Shown: positions 1 to 7,941, counted from the first letter of the stretch. The stretch: 51,178 nucleotides of DNA from Fretibacterium sp. OH1220_COT-178 (GCF_003860125.1 NZ_RQYL01000021.1:1-51178), one strand, 5' to 3'. Numbers and translations are program-made. The notes: a model not told the origin generated them from the sequence alone.

Positions 1-329
1 GATGCCGCCGCCGACGGAGCCGCAGGGGCGGGCGCCGACGGCTTGGGGGCCGGTGCCGGGGCCGCGGCGGCCTCCGCGGGGACGGCCTCGCCCGCGGCCC
101 CCAGGTACCCGATGGTGCCGCCGACGGGGACGTCCGCGCCGTCCTTGACGGTGATCGCCAGCAGGACTCCGTCCGCCGGGCTCTCCGCGTCCACCGTCAG
201 CTTGTCCGTGGCGACGACGAAGAGGAGCTCCCCCTTCCTGACCGTGTCGCCGACCTTCTTCTTCCATTCCTTCACCGAGCCGCTGGTCATGGTGAGACCC
301 AGCTTCGGCATCGTGATCGCAGTGGCCAT
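1..329 (-). CDS. acoC: 2-oxoacid dehydrogenase E2 subunit, lipoyl domain (partial, acoC-like)
   Basis: Only the N-terminal 109 codons are in the window; the gene continues past position 1. Residues 1-75 form a lipoyl domain that starts MATAITMPKLGLTM and carries the lipoylated lysine in TDKLT (K43). It is followed by an Ala/Pro-rich flexible linker, as in acyltransferase E2 subunits. In the complex the lipoyl-lysine accepts the acetyl or hydroxyethyl group from E1 and passes it to CoA. The gene starts 10 bp after acoB in the same direction, so it is the third gene of the operon. The catalytic acyltransferase domain and any E3 gene lie outside the window. Acetoin specificity is inferred from the E1 partners; a pyruvate or branched-chain complex is the alternative. 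Confidence 0.85.
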   Translation of the reverse strand, partial: MATAITMPKLGLTMTSGSVKEWKKKVGDTVRKGELLFVVATDKLTVDAESPADGVLLAITVKDGADVPVGGTIGYLGAAGEAVPAEAAAAPAPAPKPSAPAPAAPSAAA

Positions 330-339
330 GTCGAACCCC

Positions 340-1317
340 TTACAGGATCTTCCGGACGGCGTCGTAGATCGTGTCCGCGGTCACCTTGTAGGCCTGCTCC
401 AGCGGGCGGGCGAAGGGGACGGGGGTGAACGGCGCGCCCACGCGGGCGATGGGAGCGTCCAGATACTCCAGCCCTTCCTCGCAGACCGTCGCGACGACCT
501 CCGCCGCGAAGCCGCCCTGTTTGACGGCCTCCTGGGCGACGCAGAGCCGGCCCGTCTTGGCGACGGACTTCAACACCGCCTCCTTGTCCCAGGGCGAGAT
601 CGTGCGCAGGTCGATGAGCTCGACGCTGACGCCCTCGGCGGCCAGACGGTCCGCGGCCTTGGCCGCATGGTGCAGCATCATGGAGTAGGAGACGATCGTC
701 ACGTCCGTGCCCTCGCGGTCGATCCGGGCCTTGCCGATCTCCACCAGGTGCTCGCCCTCGGGCACGTCGCCCTTCATGGGGAAGAGCCCCTTGTGCTCGA
801 AGTAGAGGACGGGGTTCTCGTCGCGGATGGCGGCCTTCAGAAGCCCCTTGGCGTCGGCGGGGTTGGAGGGGATGACGACCTTCAGGCCCGGGATGTGGGC
901 GAACCACGCCTCGACGCTCTGCGAATGCTGCGCCGCCGCCTGGTTGATGATGCCGTCCGGCGCGCGCAGCACCAGCGGCACCGATTTCTGCGCGCCGAAC
1001 ATGTAGTAGACCTTCGCCATCTGGTTGAAGACCTCGTCCATGCACACGCCGATGAAGTCCGCGAAGTGCATGTCCGCCACCGGGCGCATCCCGGCAAGGG
1101 CCGCGCCCACCGCGGAGCCGATGATGGCGGTCTCGGAGATGGGGGTGTCGCGAACCCGGTCCGTCCCGAACTTCTCGGGAAGGCCGCGGAACTGGCCGAA
1201 GATGCCGCCCTGCCGGGCGATGTCCTCGCCCATGACGAACACGCGCTCGTCGCGGCTCATCTCCTCGTCCATGGCCTCCAGCGTCGCCTGGGAAAACGTG
1301 ATGTTCTTCACAGTCAT
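340..1317 (-). CDS. acoB: Acetoin/pyruvate-type dehydrogenase E1 beta subunit
   Basis: The 325-residue protein is the beta subunit of a thiamine-diphosphate-dependent E1 component, which with E1 alpha decarboxylates or cleaves the 2-oxo or acyloin substrate and reductively acetylates lipoyl-E2. Family landmarks are the GEDIA segment near residue 30, DTPISE, AAQHSQS and VIPSNPADAKGLL, which align with Bacillus AcoB. The C-terminal transketolase domain ends near PFTPVPFARPLEQ. I chose ATG 1317 because a GAGGTG ribosome site lies about 9 nt upstream; the in-frame GTG at 1329 overlaps that site. The gene sits 18 bp after acoA and 10 bp before the E2 gene, so the three are probably one transcript. 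Confidence 0.9.
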   Translation of the reverse strand: MTVKNITFSQATLEAMDEEMSRDERVFVMGEDIARQGGIFGQFRGLPEKFGTDRVRDTPISETAIIGSAVGAALAGMRPVADMHFADFIGVCMDEVFNQMAKVYYMFGAQKSVPLVLRAPDGIINQAAAQHSQSVEAWFAHIPGLKVVIPSNPADAKGLLKAAIRDENPVLYFEHKGLFPMKGDVPEGEHLVEIGKARIDREGTDVTIVSYSMMLHHAAKAADRLAAEGVSVELIDLRTISPWDKEAVLKSVAKTGRLCVAQEAVKQGGFAAEVVATVCEEGLEYLDAPIARVGAPFTPVPFARPLEQAYKVTADTIYDAVRKIL

Positions 1318-1335
1318 GGTATCCAGCACCTCGAA

Positions 1336-2343
1336 TCAGGCATAAATTCCGGTCATCAGCTCGGAGGCGTCCGGTTCCGGGGACTCCTGAGCGAACTTGA
1401 GCGCGGCGGCGATCAGGCCGTCCACCTTATCCTCGATGGCCTTGAGCTCCTTGGCGGTGTAGACCTTCGCCGCCAGCACCTTCTTCTTGAAGGCCTCGAT
1501 GGGGTCGCGCTCGTCGATGTTCTTCTGAACCTCCTCGCGCGTCCGATACTGCTCGGGGTCGCCGACGAAGTGGCCCTTCACGCGGTAGGTCTTGCACTCC
1601 AGGAACGCGGGGCCGTTCCCGGCCCGGACGTGCTCCACCAGCTTCTTCGCCGCCTCGTAGACGGAGAAGACGTCGTTGCCGTCCACGATGATGGCCGGCA
1701 TGTCGTGGCCGTAGGCCCTGCGGGAGATGTCCGCCACGGAGGTCGCCGTCAGGTAGGGCGTGGTGGAGGCGTACTCGTTCATCTCGCAGACGAAGAGGAG
1801 CGGCAGCTTCCAGACCGAGGCGAAGTTGGCCGCCTCGTGGAACGTCCCGCGGTTGCTGGCGCCGTCGCCGAAGAACACGGCGGAGATGTCCTTGCGCTTC
1901 TGCATCTTCTGCGCCAGGGCCGCTCCGGCCGCCAGGTTGTACCCGCCGCCGACGACCCCGTTGGCCCCCAGCATCCCGACGCTGAAGTCGGCGATGTGCA
2001 TGGAGCCGCCCTTGCCCTTGCAGCAGCCCGTGCTCTTGCCGTAGATCTCGGCCATCATCCGGTTCAGGTCCGCGCCCTTGGCCACCGTGTGCCCGTGGCC
2101 CCGGTGCGTGCTCTCGATATAGTCCTTGTCGGTCAGGTTCGCCATGACGCCCGTGGCGACGGCCTCCTCGCCGATATAGAGGTGGACGAACCCCGGGATG
2201 TTCCCGGCCAGGAAGTTCTCCTCCACCGTGCGTTCGAACTTGCGGATCTTGAGCATCGTCTCGTAGAAGAAATCGAGACGGCCCCTGTCGTAGTCCTTCA
2301 GGGGCACCTGCGCGGACATTCTGGTGATGTTCGGTGCATCCAT
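1336..2343 (-). CDS. acoA: Acetoin dehydrogenase E1 alpha subunit (TPP-dependent)
   Basis: The 335-residue protein is the alpha subunit of E1. The thiamine-diphosphate motif begins at GDGASN (159-164) and ends near the Asn at 189. STHRGHGH (78-85) and the KGKGGSMHIAD segment are typical of the AcoA branch rather than of classical pyruvate E1. The C-terminus (SPEPDASELMTGIYA) also matches AcoA. The likely reaction is cleavage of acetoin to acetaldehyde and acetyl-CoA together with AcoB and AcoC. The start at ATG 2343 follows a GGGGAGG site; a second in-frame ATG eight codons downstream is possible. It is the first gene of the operon, and a 19-bp inverted repeat lies just upstream. Substrate assignment rests on resemblance only. 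Confidence 0.88.
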   Translation of the reverse strand: MDAPNITRMSAQVPLKDYDRGRLDFFYETMLKIRKFERTVEENFLAGNIPGFVHLYIGEEAVATGVMANLTDKDYIESTHRGHGHTVAKGADLNRMMAEIYGKSTGCCKGKGGSMHIADFSVGMLGANGVVGGGYNLAAGAALAQKMQKRKDISAVFFGDGASNRGTFHEAANFASVWKLPLLFVCEMNEYASTTPYLTATSVADISRRAYGHDMPAIIVDGNDVFSVYEAAKKLVEHVRAGNGPAFLECKTYRVKGHFVGDPEQYRTREEVQKNIDERDPIEAFKKKVLAAKVYTAKELKAIEDKVDGLIAAALKFAQESPEPDASELMTGIYA

Positions 2344-2367
2344 CCTTGAACAACCTCCCCAAACTGA

Positions 2368-2386
2368 GTTTCAGAACACCTGAAAC
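2368..2386. promoter_or_regulatory. Inverted repeat upstream of acoA (candidate operator)
   Basis: GTTTCAG and CTGAAAC form perfect 7-bp arms around a 5-bp spacer, 25 bp before the acoA start. The position fits an operator or a 5' leader hairpin for the aco operon. No cognate regulator was identified; the GntR regulator at 2965-3663 has a different palindrome at its own promoter. Confidence 0.35.
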
Positions 2387-2438
2387 GCGTATCGAAAAAA
2401 CGAAAAACGATCCGGATCCCGCTTGGATAACTGGATAT

Positions 2439-2909
2439 CTATTCGATCGAGAAGACGGGCATGTCCGTCTCCTCGTCCACCGCCCGCGACAGGGCCACGC
2501 CGTCCAAGGCGTCGATCGCGACCTCGACCGTAACCGCCACCGGCCCGCCCAGGACATGTCCGCCGAAAACCCGGCCCTCGGGGTCGGTGAAGGCCGCGTG
2601 CAGGTGGACCACCGCCTCGCCGTCCTCCCTCATCTCCCCGATCGTCCCGGCGCCGCTCAGCAGCTCGACGGGGCCGTCCAGGACGATGGGGGCGCAATAC
2701 CTCAGGCCCGACAGGGCTTTGGAATCGGGCACGGGGTAGACGTAGCGCATCCACCGCAGGCTGCCCAGAAGCGTGGTGATCGCACCCGACCGGATGCCCC
2801 GCTCCACGCAGAACGTCCGGATGCCCTCCATGAGGTCCGTCCCCGGCCTGAGCCGGAGGATGAACGTGCGCACCCGGGCCTCGCGGCCCTCGAAGGGAAG
2901 TCTCTCCAC
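2439..2909 (-). CDS. PPC/DUF296 domain protein
   Basis: The 156-residue protein consists almost entirely of a PPC domain (plants and prokaryotes conserved, DUF296). The N-terminal FILRLRPGTDLMEGI segment, the VHLHAAF stretch and the following GGHVLGG are the usual family marks; the histidines of the LH and GH elements may bind metal in the trimeric family members. Bacterial members are single-domain and poorly characterised; DNA binding is known only for plant AT-hook fusions, so no function is claimed. Translation probably starts at GTG 2909 after an AAAGGGG site. The gene lies between the GntR regulator and acoA, all on the minus strand, so it may be co-transcribed with either. Confidence 0.75.
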   Translation of the reverse strand: MERLPFEGREARVRTFILRLRPGTDLMEGIRTFCVERGIRSGAITTLLGSLRWMRYVYPVPDSKALSGLRYCAPIVLDGPVELLSGAGTIGEMREDGEAVVHLHAAFTDPEGRVFGGHVLGGPVAVTVEVAIDALDGVALSRAVDEETDMPVFSIE

Positions 2910-2964
2910 AACGCCACCCCTTTCCCGGGATCGTATCGTACGGATGCCGCCGGACGGCGGCCCC

Positions 2965-3663
2965 TCAGTATTTCAGGCTCTGCGCGGCCCCCTCGAACTG
3001 TTCCCGGACGAAGTCCTCGCCCTCCATGGGGTCGACGGCACTGAGCAGGCGCGACTTGCCGAAGTTGATGTGGGCGTGCACCGCCGTGAGGGCGGCGGCG
3101 ACGTCCGCGGCCCGCACCGCCTCCATGATGGCGAGATGGCCCTGAAACGAGAGGCGCACGCTCTCGGCGTCCCGAAGGACCCTGAGCCCCACGCTCCTGA
3201 ACCGCTCGGAGATGGATCGGACGACCGCGGAGATCAAGGAGTTTCCGTAGAGCCCGACGAAGTAGTTGTGAAAGGCGGCGTCGTGCACCAGGTACTCCTC
3301 CACGTCGCCCGAGAGGCTGCACGGCCTCTGGAGCTCGATGAGCGCCTCCGCCTCGGCCAGCTGCGCTTCGTCGAGCGGCAGGCATGCCGCCATGACGTAC
3401 CCCTCCACCGCCGCACGCAACTCCAGAATCTCCCGCAGCGCCGTCGTGGTGAACCCCTGGAAACGGACGCCCTGCTTGGGATAGACCGTCACGAACCCCT
3501 CGTTCTGAAGCACCTGAAGGGCCTCGCGGACGGGCGTCCGGCTCATGGCGAGCGCGCGGGCGATCTCGTTCTCCGACAGCATCGCCCCGGGCAAAAACTT
3601 GCGGTTCAGGAACATCTCCTTGATCTTTTTGTAGGCCAGCTCTTTCTTCGAACCCGACTTCAC
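2965..3663 (-). CDS. GntR-family regulator with FCD domain
   Basis: The 232-residue protein has an N-terminal GntR winged helix (about residues 1-65, including LSENEIARALAMSRTPVREA) and a C-terminal FCD domain that normally binds a carboxylate and a metal through His and Asp residues (HDAAFH, FQGHLAIMEA, HINFGKSRL). It diverges from the dctP-dctQ-dctM transporter, and GntR/FCD proteins often control TRAP operons in response to the imported acid. I place the start at GTG 3663 because GGAGG lies six bases before it; the upstream TTG at 3678 would put that site inside the gene. A perfect palindrome inside its own promoter suggests autoregulation. Confidence 0.88.
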   Translation of the reverse strand: MKSGSKKELAYKKIKEMFLNRKFLPGAMLSENEIARALAMSRTPVREALQVLQNEGFVTVYPKQGVRFQGFTTTALREILELRAAVEGYVMAACLPLDEAQLAEAEALIELQRPCSLSGDVEEYLVHDAAFHNYFVGLYGNSLISAVVRSISERFRSVGLRVLRDAESVRLSFQGHLAIMEAVRAADVAAALTAVHAHINFGKSRLLSAVDPMEGEDFVREQFEGAAQSLKY

Positions 3664-3707
3664 GAAAGGCCTCCACAAAAATCAAAATTTGATATAATGT
3701 TAATGTG

Positions 3708-3735
3708 ATTATACAGCTTCTTGTATACAAGACAA
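3708..3735 (-). promoter_or_regulatory. Promoter of the GntR/FCD gene
   Basis: On the minus strand there is a -35-like TTGTCT (3730-3735), a 16-bp spacer and a perfect -10 TATAAT (3708-3713). The spacer and part of the -35 carry the palindromic operator at 3720-3731. A second TATAAT reads in the plus direction at 3693-3698 and could serve dctP, though no good -35 accompanies it. Confidence 0.6.
3720..3731. promoter_or_regulatory. GntR/FadR-type operator, perfect 12-bp palindrome
   Basis: CTTGTATACAAG is a perfect palindrome that contains the TTGTATACAA core typical of sites bound by FadR/FCD-type GntR regulators. It lies between the -35 and -10 of the adjacent GntR gene and in the divergent region before dctP. 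One repressor could therefore control both its own gene and the TRAP operon. Confidence 0.65.
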
Positions 3736-3896
3736 GATGTCCCCCCTCAGCAAGGGGAGCCCCTCCGATGGAGGAGGGCGGCGGCGCCCTCCCTCGGCGC
3801 GGTTTCTCGAAGCATCCCAGCAGCTTTGCATTCCATAATGGAACCTTTCCCGGCGCGGCCATCCGCACCGGGGTCAAATCAAGGAGGGTGTAAGCA

Positions 3897-4979
3897 GTGA
3901 AAAAGTTTGGGGTTCTCGCGATATCCGTTCTTCTGTGTCTGTCCCTTGCCGTTCCCGCCTCGGCGGCCTACAAGGCCGAGTACAAGCTGGACATCGTCCC
4001 CAGCATCACGACGGGATGGGGCATGGGGGCCCAGTATTTTGCGGACCTGGTCAAGGAGCGCAGCGAGGGGAAGATCAACATCAAGGTCTATCCCAACGCG
4101 CAGCTGACCACCGGCAAGCAGACCAACGCCTTCATGCTTCTGCGCAACGGCACCATCGATTTCGCCTGCCAGTCCACCATCAACTACTCCCCTCAGATCC
4201 CCGAGCTGAACCTCTTTGCCCTGCCGTTCTTCTTCGCGGCGCAGCCCGACCGCTACAAGGCGCTCGACGCCGTCACGAACGGCAAGGCCGGTGAGCTGGT
4301 CGCCAAGGCCATCGAGGCCAAGGGCGGAAAGTTCATCTGCTTCGGCGAGAACGGGTTCCGCGAGCTGACGAACAGCAAGCGCTCCATCGCGTCCCCCGAG
4401 GACCTGGACGGCCTGAAGATCCGCGTGGTCGGCAGCCCCCTGTTCCTGGACACCTTCAAGGCCCTCGGCGCCAACCCCGTGACCATGGTCTGGAGCGACA
4501 CGATGTCCGCCATTCAGCAGGGCGTCGTGGACGGGCAGGAGAACCCCATCAACACCTTCTTCCCCGTCAAGATCCACGAGTACCACAAATTCGTGACCAA
4601 CTGGCACTACGTTGCGGACCCCACGATGTTCGTCGCCAACCCCAAGGTCTGGGCCTCCTTCTCCCCCGAGGATCAGGAGCTCCTGACCAAGGCCGCCAAG
4701 GAGGCCGCAGCCTACCAGATCGCCCTGGCCCGCGTGGGGCTGGACGAGAAGGACGGCGGCAGGCACCTGGAGTTCCTGAAGAACATCGACCGCGTGCCGG
4801 AGATCACGGACTGGGCCGCGAAGCTGAGCGAGGTCGGCATGACCGCCACGGACCTGACGCCCGAGCAGATGAAGGTCTTCATGGACAAGACGCAGTCCGT
4901 CCGCGACGCCTGGCGCTCCAAGATCGGCGAGGAGCTCGTCAAGGCCGCGGAGGAGGACATGGCTGCGGCCGCAAAATAG
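3897..4979 (+). CDS. dctP: TRAP transporter substrate-binding protein
   Basis: The 360-residue protein begins with a Sec signal peptide (MKKFGVLAISVLL, cleavage near ASAA at 21-24) and matches DctP-type periplasmic receptors of TRAP transporters. The conserved arginine that binds the substrate carboxylate is in LKIRVVGSP, and the GQENP motif lies downstream. Family ligands are organic acids such as C4-dicarboxylates, keto acids or uronates; the specificity here is not readable. The start is GTG 3897, preceded by AAGGAGGG. The gene leads a dctP-dctQ-dctM operon and is separated from dctQ by a palindromic repeat and a terminator, which would favour excess binding protein over permease. The divergent GntR/FCD protein is the probable regulator. 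Confidence 0.92.
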   Translation: MKKFGVLAISVLLCLSLAVPASAAYKAEYKLDIVPSITTGWGMGAQYFADLVKERSEGKINIKVYPNAQLTTGKQTNAFMLLRNGTIDFACQSTINYSPQIPELNLFALPFFFAAQPDRYKALDAVTNGKAGELVAKAIEAKGGKFICFGENGFRELTNSKRSIASPEDLDGLKIRVVGSPLFLDTFKALGANPVTMVWSDTMSAIQQGVVDGQENPINTFFPVKIHEYHKFVTNWHYVADPTMFVANPKVWASFSPEDQELLTKAAKEAAAYQIALARVGLDEKDGGRHLEFLKNIDRVPEITDWAAKLSEVGMTATDLTPEQMKVFMDKTQSVRDAWRSKIGEELVKAAEEDMAAAAK

Positions 4980-5001
4980 CACACAGCGACGTACCCGTAT
5001 A

Positions 5002-5125
5002 ATTCCATTTCGAAATCATTCGTAGACGAGGCGGCTTTTGCGAGCCGTAGCGAAGACGTACAAAGAGGTACGTCGAGCAAGGCGAGTAAAAACAACGAAG
5101 TATACGAGTGACTTGGAATTGGAAT
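5002..5125. repeat. Long imperfect palindromic element between dctP and dctQ
   Basis: The outer parts (about 5002-5028 and 5095-5125) are imperfect reverse complements of each other, and at the centre GACGTAC and GTACGTC flank a 6-nt loop. The whole stretch could fold into one long hairpin. It has no open frame of note and resembles REP- or MITE-like intergenic repeats. Only one copy was noticed in the window. Confidence 0.55.
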
Positions 5126-5128
5126 AAG

Positions 5129-5156
5129 GGGAGAGGCCGCAGGGCCTCTCCCTTTT
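5129..5156 (+). terminator. Rho-independent terminator between dctP and dctQ
   Basis: GGGAGAGGCC (5129-5138) pairs perfectly with GGCCTCTCCC (5143-5152) around a 4-nt loop and is followed by four T. It lies between the receptor gene and the permease genes of one operon, so it probably acts as a partial terminator. Confidence 0.8.
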
Positions 5157-5190
5157 AACGCAAACCTCGACCTTTCAAGGGGGCTTTTTC

Positions 5191-5661
5191 GTGCTGAAAA
5201 AACTTTGCGACCATTTCGAGGAGCTGCTGGGGGCCCTCATCCTGTCGGTCATGCTGGTCGTGACCTTCGTCAACGTCGTCACCCGCTACCTCATCACCTA
5301 TCCTCTGGCCTTCACGGAGGAGATCACCATCAGCATGTTCGTCTGGATCGTGCTTCTGGGGACCTCCATGGCCTTTCGCCGCAACGCGCACCTGGCGATG
5401 ACCTTCTTCTACGACCTCATGCCGCGGGGGCTGAAAAAGTTCTGTTTCCTCCTCTCCACCGCCGCGTGCATCGCGTTCTTCGCCCTTCTGGGCTGGCTTG
5501 GGGCCCTTCAGGTGCTCGACGAATGGGCGCTCGGCGTCACCTCCGACGCCCTGGCCATCCCCGCCTGCATCTATTCCTCGGCGATCCCGATGTTCTCGGC
5601 TCTCATCATCGTCCGCATCCTGCAGTCCGCCCGGGTCACCCTGCGGGAAAAAACGTTCTGA
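5191..5661 (+). CDS. dctQ: TRAP transporter small permease
   Basis: The 156-residue integral membrane protein has four predicted hydrophobic segments (about residues 14-34, 45-65, 86-106 and 126-148). It has the DctQ pattern VNVVTRY, then a Glu-Glu pair (FTEEITISMFVW) and a conserved Arg-Arg-Asn before the second loop. It is the small membrane subunit that partners DctM in the Na+-coupled TRAP system. The start is GTG 5191 after AAGGGGG. It follows a terminator and lies 10 bp upstream of dctM, so the two permease genes are translated together. Confidence 0.9.
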   Translation: MLKKLCDHFEELLGALILSVMLVVTFVNVVTRYLITYPLAFTEEITISMFVWIVLLGTSMAFRRNAHLAMTFFYDLMPRGLKKFCFLLSTAACIAFFALLGWLGALQVLDEWALGVTSDALAIPACIYSSAIPMFSALIIVRILQSARVTLREKTF

Positions 5662-5671
5662 GGAGGCCCAC

Positions 5672-6973
5672 ATGATCGACTCCATCTTCAAGGACCCCGT
5701 ATTCTGGACCCTGGCGCTCTTCATCGTTCCCCTCATCGCCCGCATTCCCATCGCCGTCTCACTGGGCATGGCGACCATCTCGGTCGTCTGGTTCTGGGAC
5801 ATGGGCTATCAGATGCTCTCCTACAGCTTCTACGCGGGCATCGCCAAGGTACCCCTTCTGGCCATCCCCTTCTTCATCCTGGCGGGCATCATCATGGAGA
5901 AGGTCGGCATCGCCGCGCGCATCGTCAAGCTGATCAAGGAGCTGGTCGGCGACGTCACGGGCGGCCTGGCGATCGCCACGGTCATCGTCGCGGCATTCTG
6001 GGGCGCGGTCAGCGGCTCGGGCCCGGCCACCGTCGCGGCGCTCGGCCTGATCCTCATCCCCAGCATGGCCCAGGCGGGCTACGACAAGGCGTTCGCCACC
6101 GCGGTCGTCTCGGTCGCCTCGGGGCTCGCCATCATCATCCCGCCCAGCATCTCCTTCATCGTCTACGGGGACATCATGGAGCAGTCCGTGGGGACGCTCT
6201 TTGCGGCGGGCATCGTCCCGGGCGTCATCGTCGCCGGCTTCCTCTGCCTGGCCGTCTACCTCTACAGCCGGCTCCGCGGCTTCCGGGGCGAGCCCCGCGA
6301 GAGCCTGGGCGCGCTCCTCCGGGCGTTCTTCGACGCCTTCTGGGGGCTCCTGACCCCGGTCATCATCCTGGGCGGCATCTACGGGGGCGTCTTCACCCCC
6401 ACCGAGGCCGCCGCCGTCGCCGTGTTCTACGGCCTCTTCGTCGGCCTGGTCGTCTACCGCACCCTCACCCTGCGCGTGCTCTACGAGATCCTCAGCGAGA
6501 CCGTGGTCAGCACCGCCGTCGTCATGCTGGTGGTCGCCTGCGCCGGCCTCTACTCCTGGCTGGGCGCGACCGTGGGGATCATCGACAAGATCGCGGGCCT
6601 GCTGCTGGGCGTCTCCGACAACCCCACGGTGATCCTGCTGATGATCAACGTCATCCTGCTCTTCGCGGGGATGCTGCTGGACGCCAACTCCATCATGTAC
6701 ATCTTCCTGCCGATCCTGATCCCGATCATCCGGACGCTCGGCTGGGACCCCATCTGGTTCGGGGTCATGATGACCATCAACCTGGCGATCGGCCAGGTGA
6801 CGCCACCCGTCGCGGTGAACCTGTTCGTCGGCGCCCGGATCAGCGGCCTGACCATGGAGCAGATCGCACGGCCCGCCATCGGCCTGATCGCCGCGGCCAT
6901 CGCGGCTCTGGCCCTGCTGACGGCGTTCCCGATCCTGACGACGTTCCTGCCACGCCTGATGGGCCTGATGTAG
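5672..6973 (+). CDS. dctM: TRAP transporter large permease
   Basis: The 433-residue protein is the large, transport-catalysing subunit of the TRAP system, with roughly twelve hydrophobic segments. Landmarks include GAVSGSGPATVAALG near residue 115, the Pro-rich IIIPPSISFIVYG segment, FTPTEAAAVAVFYG, and the C-terminal QVTPPVAVNLFVG, all standard in DctM proteins. Translation starts at ATG 5672 after AGGAGG; the open frame extends upstream inside dctQ but without a start signal. Together with DctP and DctQ it imports an organic acid driven by a sodium gradient. A strong hairpin follows at 7039-7078. Confidence 0.93.
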   Translation: MIDSIFKDPVFWTLALFIVPLIARIPIAVSLGMATISVVWFWDMGYQMLSYSFYAGIAKVPLLAIPFFILAGIIMEKVGIAARIVKLIKELVGDVTGGLAIATVIVAAFWGAVSGSGPATVAALGLILIPSMAQAGYDKAFATAVVSVASGLAIIIPPSISFIVYGDIMEQSVGTLFAAGIVPGVIVAGFLCLAVYLYSRLRGFRGEPRESLGALLRAFFDAFWGLLTPVIILGGIYGGVFTPTEAAAVAVFYGLFVGLVVYRTLTLRVLYEILSETVVSTAVVMLVVACAGLYSWLGATVGIIDKIAGLLLGVSDNPTVILLMINVILLFAGMLLDANSIMYIFLPILIPIIRTLGWDPIWFGVMMTINLAIGQVTPPVAVNLFVGARISGLTMEQIARPAIGLIAAAIAALALLTAFPILTTFLPRLMGLM

Positions 6974-7038
6974 GGGAACGGGGGCCTTTGCCGCTCCCAC
7001 ATCGAGACGGATCGGCGGCATTTCTCCGGAAAAGCGCC

Positions 7039-7078
7039 AAAGCATCGGGACGGCCCCTCAAGGCCGCCCCGATGCTTT
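7039..7078 (+). terminator. Terminator after dctM
   Basis: A 17-bp stem (7039-7055 with 7062-7078, one mismatch) closes a 6-nt loop. The stem is flanked by A and T runs, so it could work in both directions. It lies 65 bp after the dctM stop. Confidence 0.7.
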
Positions 7079-7103
7079 ATGTAAGTTTCGCAACGGCCGT
7101 CGC

Positions 7104-7133
7104 TTGGCTATGGCAGGAACGATGAGCTACAAT
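7104..7133 (+). promoter_or_regulatory. Candidate promoter of the TIGR04255/PIN cassette
   Basis: TTGGCT (7104-7109) and TACAAT (7128-7133) are separated by 18 bp, about 55 bp before the first gene of the cassette and just after the dctM terminator. Confidence 0.4.
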
Positions 7134-7187
7134 ATCGCTATAACGAGGAAATTCGCGCAATGGGTCTCTTGACAGGAGGAGGACGAC

Positions 7188-7937
7188 ATGAACACCAAAA
7201 TTCCCGCCAGGCTCAAAAAGGAGCCCTTGCTCGAAGCGATATGGGAGATGCGCTTCTCCGGCAGCACGTCTCCGGTTGCCGACTTGCTTCCCGGAATACT
7301 TTTCAAATCGTTTTCCGGCAAATACGGAAGGGCGGGCAAACTGCCTGCCGCGGATATGCCTGCTCCCGTCGTTGAACAGGACCCCAATCTATGGTATCTC
7401 CCAAAAATGAGACTGGAAGGAGCCAATCAGTCCATCCAAATAGGAGATCGCGTCGTCTCCTTGAGTTGCCGTCGGCCTTATTCAGGATGGGCTCGGTTTT
7501 CCGCCGACATTCGAGAGCTTACCCAAGCACTGAAGGAAACCGGCTTGATCGAACGAATAGAAAGATTCTCTCTGAAATATATCGACTTGATCGACTTGAA
7601 AAAAAACGCCGATCTTCAACACCTTGATCTGAAATTGATGTTGGGGAAATACGACCTGGCGGCCAAACCCGTTCAATTGCGAACGGAGATCAGAGAAAAC
7701 GATTTGATCCATCTTGTTCAGATCATCTCGCCCGCAGAGGTGGATTTTCCGGGAACGGAAGGACGGCTTAAAGGCGTTCTTGTGGACATTGACAGCATCA
7801 AAACCGTAACGGGCGGTGAATCATGGGACTCGCTGGATCAAAGACTCGATGAGCTCCACGCTTCATGCAAGAGGATGTTTTTCAGCATCTTGAAGCCGGA
7901 AACCGTCGAAAGCCTGGAACCGGAATACGAGGTTTGA
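7188..7937 (+). CDS. TIGR04255-family protein
   Basis: The 249-residue protein matches the pattern of the sporadically distributed TIGR04255 family: an N-terminal EPLLEAIWEMRF segment, a central RFSLKYIDLID strand, and a C-terminal LDELHASCKRMFFSIL helix followed by LEPEY. The family has no established biochemical function; members are patchily distributed and turn up among accessory and defence-like genes. ATG 7188 is preceded by AGGAGGAGG. The gene is followed within 4 bp by a small protein and then a PIN nuclease, so all three form one operon. Its GC content is visibly lower than that of the neighbouring TRAP genes, which suggests acquisition. The family call is from recognition only. Confidence 0.7.
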   Translation: MNTKIPARLKKEPLLEAIWEMRFSGSTSPVADLLPGILFKSFSGKYGRAGKLPAADMPAPVVEQDPNLWYLPKMRLEGANQSIQIGDRVVSLSCRRPYSGWARFSADIRELTQALKETGLIERIERFSLKYIDLIDLKKNADLQHLDLKLMLGKYDLAAKPVQLRTEIRENDLIHLVQIISPAEVDFPGTEGRLKGVLVDIDSIKTVTGGESWDSLDQRLDELHASCKRMFFSILKPETVESLEPEYEV

Positions 7938-7941
7938 CAAG

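Noticed and set aside
43-2349. 768-codon open frame on the plus strand across the aco operon
   Set aside because: It lies antisense to acoA, acoB and acoC, which are clear family members with ribosome sites; GC-rich coding DNA often leaves such frames open. Its amino acid content is compositionally odd and unrecognisable.
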